64,000 bases of DNA from Magnetovibrio sp. (GTDB taxonomy: Bacteria > Pseudomonadota > Alphaproteobacteria > Rhodospirillales > Casp-alpha2). Position numbers and translations under genes: made by a program. Positions within the stretch are counted from its first letter, which is position 1, and each line of letters opens with the position of its first letter. The notes below the pieces were generated by a model. That model worked only from the letters and a program-made list of their open reading frames with translations. It did not search any database and was not told the DNA's origin. This document shows, one piece after another, positions 43,364 to 53,241 of this stretch. The stretch is from the NCBI GenBank assembly GCA_002722175.1, contig PBKU01000055.1:1-64000 (forward strand), in the 5' to 3' direction.

Positions 43364-44467
43364 ATGAAGCGAAGAAAAATGTTAAAAACTGCCGTTACAG
43401 CAGTGGGTGCCGCTGCTGTAGCTTCGACATTTCCAAAACCGGGTCTATCGTCCAACCATAAGAAATGGCGTTTGATAACGACATGGCCAAAAAATCTTCC
43501 CGGTCTTGGGACCGGTGCCCAGTATTTTGCTGACCAGGTTACAAAATGCTCTGGGGGACGATTGAGCATTCAGTTGTTTGCTTCGGGGGAAATTGTTCCT
43601 GCATTTGAATCCATTGATGCTGTCGGAGCGGGTACCGTCGAAATGGGCCATGGGGCTCCATATTATTGGAAAGGAAAAGCTCCCGCCTCTCAATTTGTCA
43701 GCAATTTTCCATTTGGTCTGACTGCTCAAGAATACAATGCCTGGTACTATTATGGTGGCGGTGACAAGCTGTGCGATGAATTGTATCAAGATGCTTTTGG
43801 CTGCAAATATATCATCTGTGGGAATACCGGTATTCAGCATCCAGGTTGGTGCTCGAAAGAAGTGGATACTCTTGAACAATTTAAAGGCTTGAAGATGCGG
43901 ATGCCGGGTATTGGGGCGGAAGTCATGAAGCGAATAGGTGCGACGGTTGTCAATCTTCCCGGAAGTGAGGTCGCTGCTGCCCTGGCGTCTGGCACCATTG
44001 ACTGGGTTGAATGGAACAATCCATACGGGGAAGCCTCAATGGGATTTCATCGTCATGCAAAATATTATTATGCCCCCGGGTGGCACGAATGTGGGACGGC
44101 TCTAGAGTTATTCGTGAACAGTAAGGCATGGAATAGTCTGGATGATGAGTTGAAGGCGATAGTCATTCAGTGTGCAAATTCAACTAATGTTGTAATGCTC
44201 AGTGAATTTCAGGGGAGATCGGGACCTGTGTTGCAGGACTTTATCAAGAATCATGGCGTTAAAATTAAGATGTTATCTGATGAAGTTTTGACAAAATTAG
44301 GAAACGTAGCCGGTGAAGTGATTTCTGAATTGGCCGCAGCCGATAAGATGAGTGGTAAAGTGCTGAAAAGTATGGCTAAGTTTCGAACGGAACAGGTTGC
44401 CTATTCCAACACGATGGAGACGGCATTCCTTAATGCTAGAAACCTTCCATTTAAATTCCCATCTTAA
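43364..44467 (+). CDS. dctP: TRAP substrate-binding protein, TakP-like (2-oxoacid type)
   Basis: Exported receptor of 367 residues. A twin-arginine-like start KRRKMLK is followed by an Ala-rich hydrophobic stretch, suggesting Tat export. The mature part resembles TakP: WRLITTWPKNLPGLGTGAQ, FASGEIVPAFESIDAVGAGTVEMGH, LKMRMPGIGAEVMKRIG and DWVEWNNPYGE (in pieces). The family binds 2-oxo acids or lactate with a cation. The ATG at 43364 is chosen for the strong ribosome site. It is followed by Rieske oxygenase genes. Confidence 0.88.
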   Translation: MKRRKMLKTAVTAVGAAAVASTFPKPGLSSNHKKWRLITTWPKNLPGLGTGAQYFADQVTKCSGGRLSIQLFASGEIVPAFESIDAVGAGTVEMGHGAPYYWKGKAPASQFVSNFPFGLTAQEYNAWYYYGGGDKLCDELYQDAFGCKYIICGNTGIQHPGWCSKEVDTLEQFKGLKMRMPGIGAEVMKRIGATVVNLPGSEVAAALASGTIDWVEWNNPYGEASMGFHRHAKYYYAPGWHECGTALELFVNSKAWNSLDDELKAIVIQCANSTNVVMLSEFQGRSGPVLQDFIKNHGVKIKMLSDEVLTKLGNVAGEVISELAAADKMSGKVLKSMAKFRTEQVAYSNTMETAFLNARNLPFKFPS

Positions 44468-44493
44468 GATGTAGGTAAAATAATTCGCGAACA

Positions 44494-44523
44494 GGTTGCT
44501 ACGGGTGAAATCTCGTAGCAACC
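44494..44523 (+). terminator. Hairpin after dctP
   Basis: Perfect 10-bp stem GGTTGCTACG (44494-44503) with CGTAGCAACC (44514-44523) and a 10-base loop. There is no T-run, so it may stabilise mRNA rather than terminate. Confidence 0.5.
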
Positions 44524-44718
44524 ATATCGTCGGAAGGGACAAAAGCTAATCTATTTTGACTGGATGTTTTACCCTTAGTATTTTGATATACACGTATAAA
44601 ATTGCATTGTTCTGTTTCCAATTTACCTATGTTCTCCGGGAATTTTGTTGTGTACGATTAAGTGGGGATTGTTTCAAAATGGGTTTCACTCTTATCAGCA
44701 TAACCTATCGGCCTTACT

Positions 44719-45681
44719 ATGAGCGATGATACAATCACTGTGTGTGTTAAAGATATTTTCAAGGAAGTAAAAGATATTTTGCGCATTGAACTCGTTCATC
44801 ATGACGGATCTCGATTACCGCAGTTCAATGCAGGGGCACATATTGATATCTTTCTGCCGGACGGTCTTATTCGACAATATTCAGTTTGTAGCAATCCGGA
44901 AAATTTAGAGAGTTACCAGATTGCGGTTTTGAAAGAGGTTAGCGGACGGGGGGGCTCGCAAGCGATTCATGAAACTTTTCATGCAGGTATGCAGATAGAA
45001 ATTTCTCCGCCAAGAAACCATTTCCCACTTTCGATGCACGCAAAAAAACATCTATTACTGGCCGGTGGTATTGGTGTAACCCCAATGATAGCAATGATTT
45101 ACGAACTTGAGGAGAAAGGGGAAAATTACCTTATGCATTATTGTACGAGAAGTCGTGATAATACTGCTTTTTATGATTTTCTCCAATTGCGTGAAACCGA
45201 GAAAAAGGTATTTTTCCATCACGATCAGGGAAACCCGGAAAATGGTCTGGATATAAAAACGCTCCTTTCAACAAACGAACCCGGTACGCATGTTTACTTC
45301 TGTGGACCTGCCTCTTTTATGAATGCAGTTGAAGGAGCATCCGCCGACTGGCCCATCGAAACGCTCCACTTTGAATATTTTTCAAAACCAGAAGATTCAG
45401 AGTTTGAAGATAAAAACGATAAGGAATTTTTCGTTAAAATTGCAAAGACTGGAGATGTGTTCGAAGTCAAAAAAAACCAGACGATTGTTGAAGTCTTGAG
45501 ACATAACGGACTATCGATTGACACCTCATGTGAAGACGGTTTCTGCGGTACCTGTATAACAAAATATGTAGAAGGTGAACCTGAGCACCGAGATAATGTA
45601 CTTGATGATGAAGATCGAAAGAATTTTGTACTTATTTGTTGTGCGAGATCGAAAACACCGTATCTCGTTCTTGATTTATAA
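44719..45681 (+). CDS. Oxygenase reductase (phthalate dioxygenase reductase/VanB family)
   Basis: Passes electrons from NAD(P)H through FMN and a 2Fe-2S centre to the Rieske oxygenase encoded next. FMN-binding RQYSVCSNP, NAD-binding LLLAGGIGVTPMIAM and YFCGPASFM, and C-terminal plant-type ferredoxin with CEDGFCGTC and a last Cys in LICCA. 320 residues, normal for the family. 29 bases separate it from the oxygenase start. Confidence 0.93.
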   Translation: MSDDTITVCVKDIFKEVKDILRIELVHHDGSRLPQFNAGAHIDIFLPDGLIRQYSVCSNPENLESYQIAVLKEVSGRGGSQAIHETFHAGMQIEISPPRNHFPLSMHAKKHLLLAGGIGVTPMIAMIYELEEKGENYLMHYCTRSRDNTAFYDFLQLRETEKKVFFHHDQGNPENGLDIKTLLSTNEPGTHVYFCGPASFMNAVEGASADWPIETLHFEYFSKPEDSEFEDKNDKEFFVKIAKTGDVFEVKKNQTIVEVLRHNGLSIDTSCEDGFCGTCITKYVEGEPEHRDNVLDDEDRKNFVLICCARSKTPYLVLDL

Positions 45682-45710
45682 TCGGCATTAGGAATTTTAT
45701 GGAGGTATTA

Positions 45711-46781
45711 ATGTCACCTTATCAATCTATCCGGAACTGCTGGTATGTTATTGGTTTTTCCCATGAATTCGAAACTCATAATCTCACAGGGCACCAGGTT
45801 GCTGGAAAGGCAATGGTGGCATGGAGAAATCAGGAAGGCAACATGGTTGTTTTGGACAACCGCTGCGCTCACAAAAGGTTTCCACTTTCTGAAGGTCGCT
45901 TGATGGATGATGGAACACTGGAGTGTGCATATCATGGGCTACGGTATAATTGCGAGGGACAGTGTGTTCTGATACCCTCGCAACCAGATGTCGACATTCC
46001 TAAGCATGCACAGGTCCAAACATTTCCTGTTATCGAGCAGGATGGAATAGTTTGGGTATGGCCTGGTAACATCGAAAAATCAACTGAAAGAAAGCCTCCA
46101 CGGACAGAAGAAGTGAACAGTGATGAGTGGGAATCGATCGATTCAGGTCCAATGCACGTCCCGGCAAACTACCTGCTTCTTATTGAAAACCTGCTTGATA
46201 TAACTCACTTCTACCCTCTCCATGATGGAAATATAGGTGATGTTGAAAATAGTTACATCCCGATTCAGTACGAGGAGGGTGAGGTTGATGGGAATAAATA
46301 TATAAAAACCGTTAGAGAGGTAGAAAATTACACACAACCACCGTTTCTGGCCGACTGGTTCTGCTATGACCTTGTTGATCGCAATCATACACATTGCATG
46401 ATGAGCCCTGGGTTAACAAGGGTTGTCATGAGGGTCGCGCCTCCGGGAAAACTCGGTAGTGATGATGATCGTGGTTACGTTTTGCTCCACACTCACACGC
46501 CAATTGATGATCGAAACCACATCTGGCGATGGTGCGTAAACTGCCGAAAAGACCACATGTCGGGAGGGAACCCAAATATGTCGGCTGCGCAGCGCGTTGC
46601 ATCTATGTTTCCCGGTGTTGTAGATGAGGATCGCTGGGCACTTGAAAAGCAACAAGAAATGGTGGATATCCCAGATGAGGGGTATAACGAATTATTCCTA
46701 AAGCCGGATAAGGCGTTGAGGAGAGCTCGCCAGATTTTTCTTGGAATGCTGAGAGAAGAACAACCCCAGGCTGCAAAATAG
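45711..46781 (+). CDS. Rieske non-heme iron oxygenase (VanA-like)
   Basis: Oxygenase subunit, probably for demethylation or hydroxylation of a small aromatic or N-methyl compound. The Rieske centre is Cys52-x-His54 and Cys72-xx-His75; the iron site follows NLLDITHFYPLH with Asp164, His166 and His171. ATG at 45711 is preferred, as GGAGGT lies 8 bases upstream; a 4-codon longer start is possible. It forms a two-component system with the reductase at 44719. Substrate unknown. It is convergent with the TauD-like gene. Confidence 0.93.
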   Translation: MSPYQSIRNCWYVIGFSHEFETHNLTGHQVAGKAMVAWRNQEGNMVVLDNRCAHKRFPLSEGRLMDDGTLECAYHGLRYNCEGQCVLIPSQPDVDIPKHAQVQTFPVIEQDGIVWVWPGNIEKSTERKPPRTEEVNSDEWESIDSGPMHVPANYLLLIENLLDITHFYPLHDGNIGDVENSYIPIQYEEGEVDGNKYIKTVREVENYTQPPFLADWFCYDLVDRNHTHCMMSPGLTRVVMRVAPPGKLGSDDDRGYVLLHTHTPIDDRNHIWRWCVNCRKDHMSGGNPNMSAAQRVASMFPGVVDEDRWALEKQQEMVDIPDEGYNELFLKPDKALRRARQIFLGMLREEQPQAAK

Positions 46782-46892
46782 ATACAATTAATACACCATT
46801 ATTTCTGCTAGGTTAGGGTTGGGTCAGTTGTTGTCTAGGTAGGGAGATATTATTTGGAATTTTGAAAAATCAAGTTTTGTGAATTTAACGTT

Positions 46893-47810
46893 CTAGTTTG
46901 GCCGACTTTCTTCATGAATAGCAATTCGCTGGAAGTGCCGCTTTGCTCCATAATAGTCGTTTACTGCATAATGCAGTGTGCACCGGTTATCCCATACTCC
47001 GACCGTATTAGGTGACCAACGATACCGGCAGGTAAATTCAGGCCGCGCTGCGTGCTCCCAGAGAAAATTTAAGAGTGGTAATGATTCTTCAATGGTCATT
47101 CCGGCAAAGGATTGCGTAAAGCCGCGATTAACATAAAGCGACTTTCGTCCTGTTTCTGGATGACTCCGGACGACGGGGTGAATGTTTTCAACAATATCTA
47201 CTTTTGTTTGTTCAGCGGTTTTCGAAGCAAATAGACGGTCTTCAGGTGATGCAGCCCGTTTTTTGGAAACAGCCCCGAACCGAGCGCTCTCGCCACCGTA
47301 CAGCATGACATTGCTGTGTTTTGCCTTTAAGTTATCCAAAAGTTTCTTCATTCCGTCTGAAAGTGTTTCGTATGCAAGGTATTGGTTGCTGAACATTGTA
47401 TCACCACCTTGAGCCGGACACTCCTTGGCATAGATAACGCCGACTTTATGAGGACATTTACGATATGTTACATCGGCGTGCCAAAACCCCCCGAAGTTAA
47501 CTGACTTGTCATCATCTTCCTTGATGATATTCCAGATTTCAGGAAAATCTGGATCGGTAGGCATGATAAAAGGATATGAGAAAGGATCTTCATCTATGGT
47601 TCCAAATAAATTGGAAAACTCGCGTAGCTCTTTTGGTGAAACTTCTTTCTGACTGGGAAACAGGAGAACAAGGTTTTCAAGTAAGGACTCGTGGATGAAT
47701 TTCTTCTCTGCTTCAGTCAGCTTTTGTCGAATATCAATGCCTTTGATTTCGAGACCGATTGTGCCAGAAAGTGACTGTGTTTCTATATGGTTTAATTTTG
47801 GAATATTCAC
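46893..47810 (-). CDS. TauD/TfdA-family 2-oxoglutarate-dependent dioxygenase
   Basis: Fe(II)/2-oxoglutarate oxygenase that may release sulfite from a sulfonate or act on another small acid. The facial triad is His111, Asp113 (FWHADVTY) and His280 (WDNRCTLHYAV), with Arg295 in the RIAIHEE region binding 2-oxoglutarate. 305 residues, usual length. Same strand as the OCD-like gene upstream (gap about 120 bases), so the two could be co-transcribed. Substrate uncertain. Confidence 0.9.
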   Translation of the reverse strand: MNIPKLNHIETQSLSGTIGLEIKGIDIRQKLTEAEKKFIHESLLENLVLLFPSQKEVSPKELREFSNLFGTIDEDPFSYPFIMPTDPDFPEIWNIIKEDDDKSVNFGGFWHADVTYRKCPHKVGVIYAKECPAQGGDTMFSNQYLAYETLSDGMKKLLDNLKAKHSNVMLYGGESARFGAVSKKRAASPEDRLFASKTAEQTKVDIVENIHPVVRSHPETGRKSLYVNRGFTQSFAGMTIEESLPLLNFLWEHAARPEFTCRYRWSPNTVGVWDNRCTLHYAVNDYYGAKRHFQRIAIHEESRPN

Positions 47811-47932
47811 AACGGTCGCTTTCCTAATATGTTTTAATCCATTTCAAAAAACTATCAATATGAACGCTTGTAAAACAAGTCTGGCTTCCAAACAAGCCCT
47901 TCCTGATTGCCTAGCTATTAACAGAGGTTAGT

Positions 47933-48889
47933 TTAAACTTTTTGAATTTTATCGTAAATATACTTTGCCGTCATTAAGTCGAGATGCCCTCCACCGCCAT
48001 TTTTGAAGAGAGTAATTTCGGTCGGGTTGATCCGTCCGGGGTGAGATTTCTGACAAAGCTGGAAAAGATCTGCACGTATGCATTCCTTTGTTATGGCACC
48101 GCTCTTGATCGGCAGTGCAAGCTCACCGACCTTTTCGATAGTTGTTTTTCGACAATCGACAAAAATATGACTTTTTTTAACGGTTTCGTCATCCACTTCA
48201 CGCATTGTTTCTGTTGATGCACCAACCAGATCAAGATGGGTTCCTGGTGCAAGCCAATTGCCCTTGATTATCGGCTCTATTGCTTTTGTTGCAGTAACAA
48301 TTATCTCTGCCTGGTGGACTGCATCAGGCAAGTTCTCGAATACGGAACATTCTAGCTTTGGTGATTCGAATCTTGTCGCGAGCACTTCTGCTTTTTTAAT
48401 GGAACGGTTCCAGAAATTTAAGCGCCGGATAGTCGGGCGAACGGCAAGGTGCGCCTTTACAAGTGGTTCTGCTATGTTCCCAGCTCCTATCACCAATAGG
48501 GACTCTGCGTCCTGTTTTGAGAGATAACGTGAGGCAAGAGCAGAATCACAGGCTGTTTTCCACCGGGTAAGTGACGCGGAATCGATGATTATTTTGGGTG
48601 TGCCATTTGATCCATCAAAAAGAATAAATTGACCCTGTACAACAGGAGCCAGATTTTGTTGCTTGCTGTTGTTTGGAAATTCAGTAACGCACTTAATTCC
48701 AAGCCATTCGTTATTTTCCCAGGCGATCCGGCTTCGAAAGATATTGGTCGTTCCGGTCTTGTCATCATTCGCCAATACCAGATCTTCAATCATCGGGATT
48801 GGTTCCTGATGGCACTCCTGGAGATAATCAACTAGAGGGGCGTACTTCAGAATCTTATCTACACCATTTTCATCCAATACTATCATCAT
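47933..48889 (-). CDS. Ornithine cyclodeaminase/mu-crystallin family protein
   Basis: NAD(P)-dependent imine or amino-acid enzyme with VIGAGNIAEPLVKAHL as nucleotide-binding loop. The Asp that cyclises ornithine in true OCD would lie in GAD; here it is GAS (GASTETMREV), so ornithine cyclodeaminase activity is unlikely, and ketimine reductase, alanine dehydrogenase or opine-type chemistry is more plausible. 318 residues. Just upstream of the TauD-like gene. Confidence 0.82.
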   Translation of the reverse strand: MMIVLDENGVDKILKYAPLVDYLQECHQEPIPMIEDLVLANDDKTGTTNIFRSRIAWENNEWLGIKCVTEFPNNSKQQNLAPVVQGQFILFDGSNGTPKIIIDSASLTRWKTACDSALASRYLSKQDAESLLVIGAGNIAEPLVKAHLAVRPTIRRLNFWNRSIKKAEVLATRFESPKLECSVFENLPDAVHQAEIIVTATKAIEPIIKGNWLAPGTHLDLVGASTETMREVDDETVKKSHIFVDCRKTTIEKVGELALPIKSGAITKECIRADLFQLCQKSHPGRINPTEITLFKNGGGGHLDLMTAKYIYDKIQKV

Positions 48890-49379
48890 GTAAAATTATC
48901 TTGTTAGGTTCGGTGATTCAATAGCAGGTCACGTAAGGTCTTCATATACGTTCAATTAATCGTTTATCTGAGGTGAAGGCTAACCAATCGTTACGCCATC
49001 CAGCGCTAAAAACGGGGTAAGGTCCATGAAACTGATCTATAAAGTTAAGATTCCCTAATAACTGATCAACTGAAAAATTAAAGAGATATAATGAAGTGAG
49101 CTCCACGGTGAAAGTGGAGAAACTTTTGGGTAAAAGACTAAGCTCTACCGAATACCAAGGACTTGGTCCGATCGATGCGGAAAATGCACGCCAGTATAAG
49201 TCGATAGATGGATGAATATGGCCACAGTTATGTGCCGGACTTGTCTGTGGGGATGGATTCCAAACGCCAGCGCATCAGGATTTTTACAGTTCTGCACGTT
49301 CATGTGTTCTATTCTTGTTAGAAAAGAAGGATCATTTATGAAAAGTAGAGTTGGTTTTCCAAGGCTGCTTGGAGGAAAG
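48890..49379. other. Intergenic region without recognisable gene
   Basis: About 490 bases between the OCD-like and MFS genes. A 70-codon frame at 49212 shows no family features and is likely chance. No repeat or RNA recognised. Confidence 0.35.
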
Positions 49380-50573
49380 TCAAAGCTTATAGTTCATTTG
49401 GCGTCGTTTTTTTCGGTTCAATAATAACATGGGCACTACGGAAAAGAGAGTTGCACCTGCCATGGTATACATTGTTATTTCAAAGCCGAAATAATCACTG
49501 ATGATTCCTAAAGCCACTGGCCCTAGAAAACAGGCGAGAGAGGACACTGTATAGATCAAGGAAAATCCCCTCGACAATCGCTCGGGATGAATTAAGTCGC
49601 TAACAACACTGTAGGTAATTGACGTGGACCCCTGCAATACCACGCCTAGGAAAGGTAGAAAAATAAGACAGAATACTTTATCCAGATTAAGTATCAAAAC
49701 AATACCAGCAGCGGTTAGGAATTGGATTAGAGTGAATGCCTGACGGGTGCCTATATGTTTTGCCATGAACCCGCAGATAACCTTTCCAAATATACCGCCT
49801 ATCAGTACTAATGTTACCGCAAATGTTGCTATATTTAAGGGGACCTGCTTGGCCGCTACGAAGAAGGCCACAAAAGTCAGAAAACTTGATTGTACCGAAC
49901 TGTCTAGAAAAACGGCTGTGGTCAGAAGCGAAAAACTTCCTTTGTCTGACATGCCCCAACCTATTTTCTTTCCTGTTTCCATATCAACCACAGATGTAGG
50001 CGATTTCCCCCCTACCGAGAGATTAACAAGGCTAAATAAAATGATTATCCCGCCAACTAATGCAATCCAGCTAAAAAGACCAGCAGTCGTCTTCCATCCG
50101 ATGCCGATTGTTATTGCAAGACTAAAGAGTGAGGCAAAAATAAGTTTCCCGGCATCACCGGAGGAATTATAGATGCCAAGAGCGGAGCGGCGGTCTTGAA
50201 AGTCATGTGTACTACTTACCATTGAGGACGATAGAGCATGCTGAAAGGCGGCGCCAAAGCCGATTATAAAAAAACAACATCCAATCATCCAGTATGTATC
50301 AGAAAAAAGCAGAAGCATGTATCCGAGACCGGCACATGTTAGACCAAAGGTCAGAAGGTTCCGTTCTCCTAAATGCTCAGACAATAGACCAGAAAGTGTT
50401 TCGAGTAATGCCATGGCACTACTGTAAATGGCTCTTAGGGCACCTATCTGGGTTAGAGTTAGGCCAAATGTCTGGGCAAGAACGGGAAGAATTACGTACA
50501 ATGCTGCACCTAGGCCATCTTGAATGGCGTGTGCAGCGCAACAGACAGCAAGAATTCGTTTTTTTCTTTGCAT
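49380..50573 (-). CDS. Major facilitator superfamily transporter
   Basis: 397-residue, 12-helix MFS carrier. Loop 2-3 motif is SGLLSEHLGERNLL, and FLGVVLQGSTSITYSVVSDL is in the later half. It resembles sugar or drug-type exporters or importers, but no substrate can be read. Gap to the amidohydrolase gene upstream is about 250 bases; the same strand suggests possible joint use with the amidohydrolase block. Confidence 0.85.
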   Translation of the reverse strand: MQRKKRILAVCCAAHAIQDGLGAALYVILPVLAQTFGLTLTQIGALRAIYSSAMALLETLSGLLSEHLGERNLLTFGLTCAGLGYMLLLFSDTYWMIGCCFFIIGFGAAFQHALSSSMVSSTHDFQDRRSALGIYNSSGDAGKLIFASLFSLAITIGIGWKTTAGLFSWIALVGGIIILFSLVNLSVGGKSPTSVVDMETGKKIGWGMSDKGSFSLLTTAVFLDSSVQSSFLTFVAFFVAAKQVPLNIATFAVTLVLIGGIFGKVICGFMAKHIGTRQAFTLIQFLTAAGIVLILNLDKVFCLIFLPFLGVVLQGSTSITYSVVSDLIHPERLSRGFSLIYTVSSLACFLGPVALGIISDYFGFEITMYTMAGATLFSVVPMLLLNRKKRRQMNYKL

Positions 50574-50829
50574 TCAATAATATAGGTCGGGTTAGCGTTC
50601 GCTGAAACGTAAAAGAATGGGATCTTCCATATCACCTGTCGCCGTTGGAAACAAGGCATGCGGTAGGATTTGAGCTTATTCAGCCTGACCACTAAGAGGA
50701 TTATATATCAAATGGGGGGTAACTGGAACGGTTGATGGAAAGGTTTTTTTGTTATGCAATACTACAGGATAATTCTTGAAAAGCGGCTTTCAGAGGGACT
50801 GTAATGCCGGAAAGGTTAATTTCTATATA

Positions 50830-52263
50830 TCAGTGCCTTTCGCTGTCGTAGTACCAGTTTTCAAAGAAATGATCATTAACGATCCCTTTTGAATGAACCT
50901 CTTTCCATACCCGCTTTACAGCATCAACCCCCTTTCGGATAATTTTGTCTTCATCGCAGAACTGGGATATTGCCTCTTTGACCAGTACTTTTCCATCAAC
51001 CATAACTAGGGAGACATCGGAACGGTCAGCATTCCAGAGAAATGTTTTTATTGGATCACTAACTGGCTGGAAATACGGCTTAGCAAGATCAATTCCAATC
51101 AGGTCGGCACGAGCGCCTGGCATGATTCGACCAAGATCAGGACGGCCTAAATAATCGGCTGCAGCAATTGTTACTGCCGAGATAAGTTCGTATGAAGGGG
51201 TTGCATTTGCTCGACCTGCGTGAAGTTTTGAGACTAATGCAGCCGCACGCATTTCTCCTACTATGTCCATCCGGTAGCCGTCGGTTCCAATAACAGTACG
51301 TAGGCCAAATTCAGAAAATTTGTGGTAGGGCGCAAACACCCCACCACGGCCAAAGGTCAGAGGGCAGTTGGCAACGGTGACGTTTCGTGTTTTTAATAAT
51401 TCGAGATCTTGATTAGATGCAAAAATACAATGTGCAGCAAGAAGGTCAGGTCCAAGCAAACCGCAATAGTCCAGATACTCGCTTGGTGTCATGTCATAAC
51501 GCCCCTGTATCATATCCTCCTCTGATTCTGTCTGAGATAAATGGATCGTAATTAAGCAATCGTATGTATCTGCTAGGCCACGAATTCTTCTTATCAAATC
51601 TGCATCACAAGTATCGGTCCCATGCGGACCCAACCCGATACGCAGTCTATCGTTGGCGGAACAGTTAAAGGTGTTAAAAAGGTTTTCCCAATCACCAATC
51701 AAATCGTCAACATCCTTAATGCTCCTGTATTGCGGCTGGCCTTCAGACGTGACCCCCACCGGGGCATGGGACATTAGGTACGGCATGCCGTAAAAGCGTA
51801 ATCCCATGTCAGTTGCCGATTCACAGGTTCCTTGCTGGCCAATTCGAAACTGTTCCATGAGAGTGGTTGTTCCGCCCTTGATGATTTCCAGGAGACCAAG
51901 GTCAAACATCGCACGTGTTTCGTCACTGTTTAGGACCTCAAGTGCAGCAGTATTAAATGGCATTAACAGGCCATAAACGAGATCAACTGGAAAGTCGGTA
52001 GGATTGTCGGAAGGCATATCCTCCGATAATCCACGGAACATTACAGAAGAAGAGCAGTGGTTATGTAGGTTTATAAACCCGGGCATAACAAGCAGTTCCC
52101 CACTTTCGGCAACAAGCTCGGCAGAAGAGGGTTTTGTATCTGTTATTGCAGTAATTTCATTACCCTCAGTGATAACATAGCGGTTGTAAAGAATGGTCGG
52201 TTTGCCGTCATCTACTGCTAATAGCCATTTAGCATGAACTGCATATTGTGTCGAAATAGGCAT
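50830..52263 (-). CDS. Amidohydrolase, chlorohydrolase/deaminase family (TrzN/AtzB-like)
   Basis: Metal-dependent hydrolase of 477 residues that probably deaminates or hydrolyses a nitrogen heterocycle. Subtype III metal ligands: NLHNHCSS (HxH), HLSQTESE, and GTDGYRMD; KGGTTTLMEQF and AHCIF are also conserved. The family holds guanine deaminase, SAH/MTA deaminase and triazine hydrolases, so the substrate is open. Next to the ABC importer (52462-55066) on the same strand. Confidence 0.87.
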   Translation of the reverse strand: MPISTQYAVHAKWLLAVDDGKPTILYNRYVITEGNEITAITDTKPSSAELVAESGELLVMPGFINLHNHCSSSVMFRGLSEDMPSDNPTDFPVDLVYGLLMPFNTAALEVLNSDETRAMFDLGLLEIIKGGTTTLMEQFRIGQQGTCESATDMGLRFYGMPYLMSHAPVGVTSEGQPQYRSIKDVDDLIGDWENLFNTFNCSANDRLRIGLGPHGTDTCDADLIRRIRGLADTYDCLITIHLSQTESEEDMIQGRYDMTPSEYLDYCGLLGPDLLAAHCIFASNQDLELLKTRNVTVANCPLTFGRGGVFAPYHKFSEFGLRTVIGTDGYRMDIVGEMRAAALVSKLHAGRANATPSYELISAVTIAAADYLGRPDLGRIMPGARADLIGIDLAKPYFQPVSDPIKTFLWNADRSDVSLVMVDGKVLVKEAISQFCDEDKIIRKGVDAVKRVWKEVHSKGIVNDHFFENWYYDSERH

Positions 52264-52461
52264 TTATTTGCTCAATCTCCTGGGTTGTAGTGAAAAGCCA
52301 GAGAATTAGTTGGCCTGCACATATGTATAAAGATCAATTAAATTCTTCCCAAGGCGAAAAGCTTGAATGCATTTGGGGGGTCTGTTTTTCAATTGTTCGA
52401 TCCTTCAAAAATACCCAGGTACCAGCGGCAAAGCTTAAAGATAAAGTTTTTACTATGCTCA

Positions 52462-53241
52462 CTATTCCTGGGGTGAAGACCAGGGGAACAGAACTCTTTC
52501 AATAATTGCGACAGCCTGAAACAAGACGATACCTAACAAGGAAAGTATTACCAAAGCGCCAAATGCTACCGACGTATTAAAGAAACTTGTTGCGGCCATT
52601 ATCTGATATCCGAGACCTTTATCGGCTGCCACAAATTCTCCGACTGTCGCACCGACTACTGCAAAGGTAATGGCTAGTTTCAGGCCATTAAACAAGAAAG
52701 GAACCGACCAGGGAAGGCGAATAAGCCACATCTCTTGCCACCAGGTACCCCTGTACGAACGGCTAAGCTCAATTAAATCCTTGGGTACCGCCAGTAGACC
52801 GGTTGCCAATGATGTAACAAGTGGGAAAAATGCGACCAGAAATGTAACTATGACCCGTGGCATTTCGCCAGCACCCAATGCCACTACAAGTATAGGTGCT
52901 AATGCTACCTTCGGAATTGACTGGGTCAATACGAGTAGGGGATAAATCGTATTAGCTACAACGGCTGATGATGCAATCATTACAGCCAGTGGAAAACTAA
53001 TAGCGATAGACAGCAAAAACCCACCAAGAATTGTATTAACTGTTGCTGTGGTATGGCCATAGACGAGATCAGCCTTGCTGATGAAGTCGACCCAGATAAC
53101 GCTCGGCGCCGGAAGAAGATAGACGGGAATGCTGAATATATGCACAGAGGCCTCCCAAAGCAGACCCAAAAGAATAACTGCAGCGGCCGGGAGGATGACG
53201 CCTCGGCTATGGTGCCAGATTTGTTCAATTCTACGCGGCAC
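52462..53241 (-). CDS. ABC transporter permease (SsuC/ThiX-like)
   Basis: Inner-membrane subunit of an importer. GTG at 53241 is chosen: GAGG lies about 8 bases upstream and the start overlaps the ATPase gene stop by 11 bases, implying coupling. A longer frame to 53349 runs inside the ATPase gene. Conserved ISxAVVGATVGEFVAADKGLG region (in pieces, GEFVAADKGLGY) and the EAA-like loop with SRSYRGTWWQEMW. Substrate likely shared with the SBP. Confidence 0.88.
   Translation of the reverse strand: MPRRIEQIWHHSRGVILPAAAVILLGLLWEASVHIFSIPVYLLPAPSVIWVDFISKADLVYGHTTATVNTILGGFLLSIAISFPLAVMIASSAVVANTIYPLLVLTQSIPKVALAPILVVALGAGEMPRVIVTFLVAFFPLVTSLATGLLAVPKDLIELSRSYRGTWWQEMWLIRLPWSVPFLFNGLKLAITFAVVGATVGEFVAADKGLGYQIMAATSFFNTSVAFGALVILSLLGIVLFQAVAIIERVLFPWSSPQE

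Noticed and set aside
49212-49424. 70-codon frame before the MFS gene
   Set aside because: No family features, and its 3' end runs into the MFS coding strand; treated as chance.
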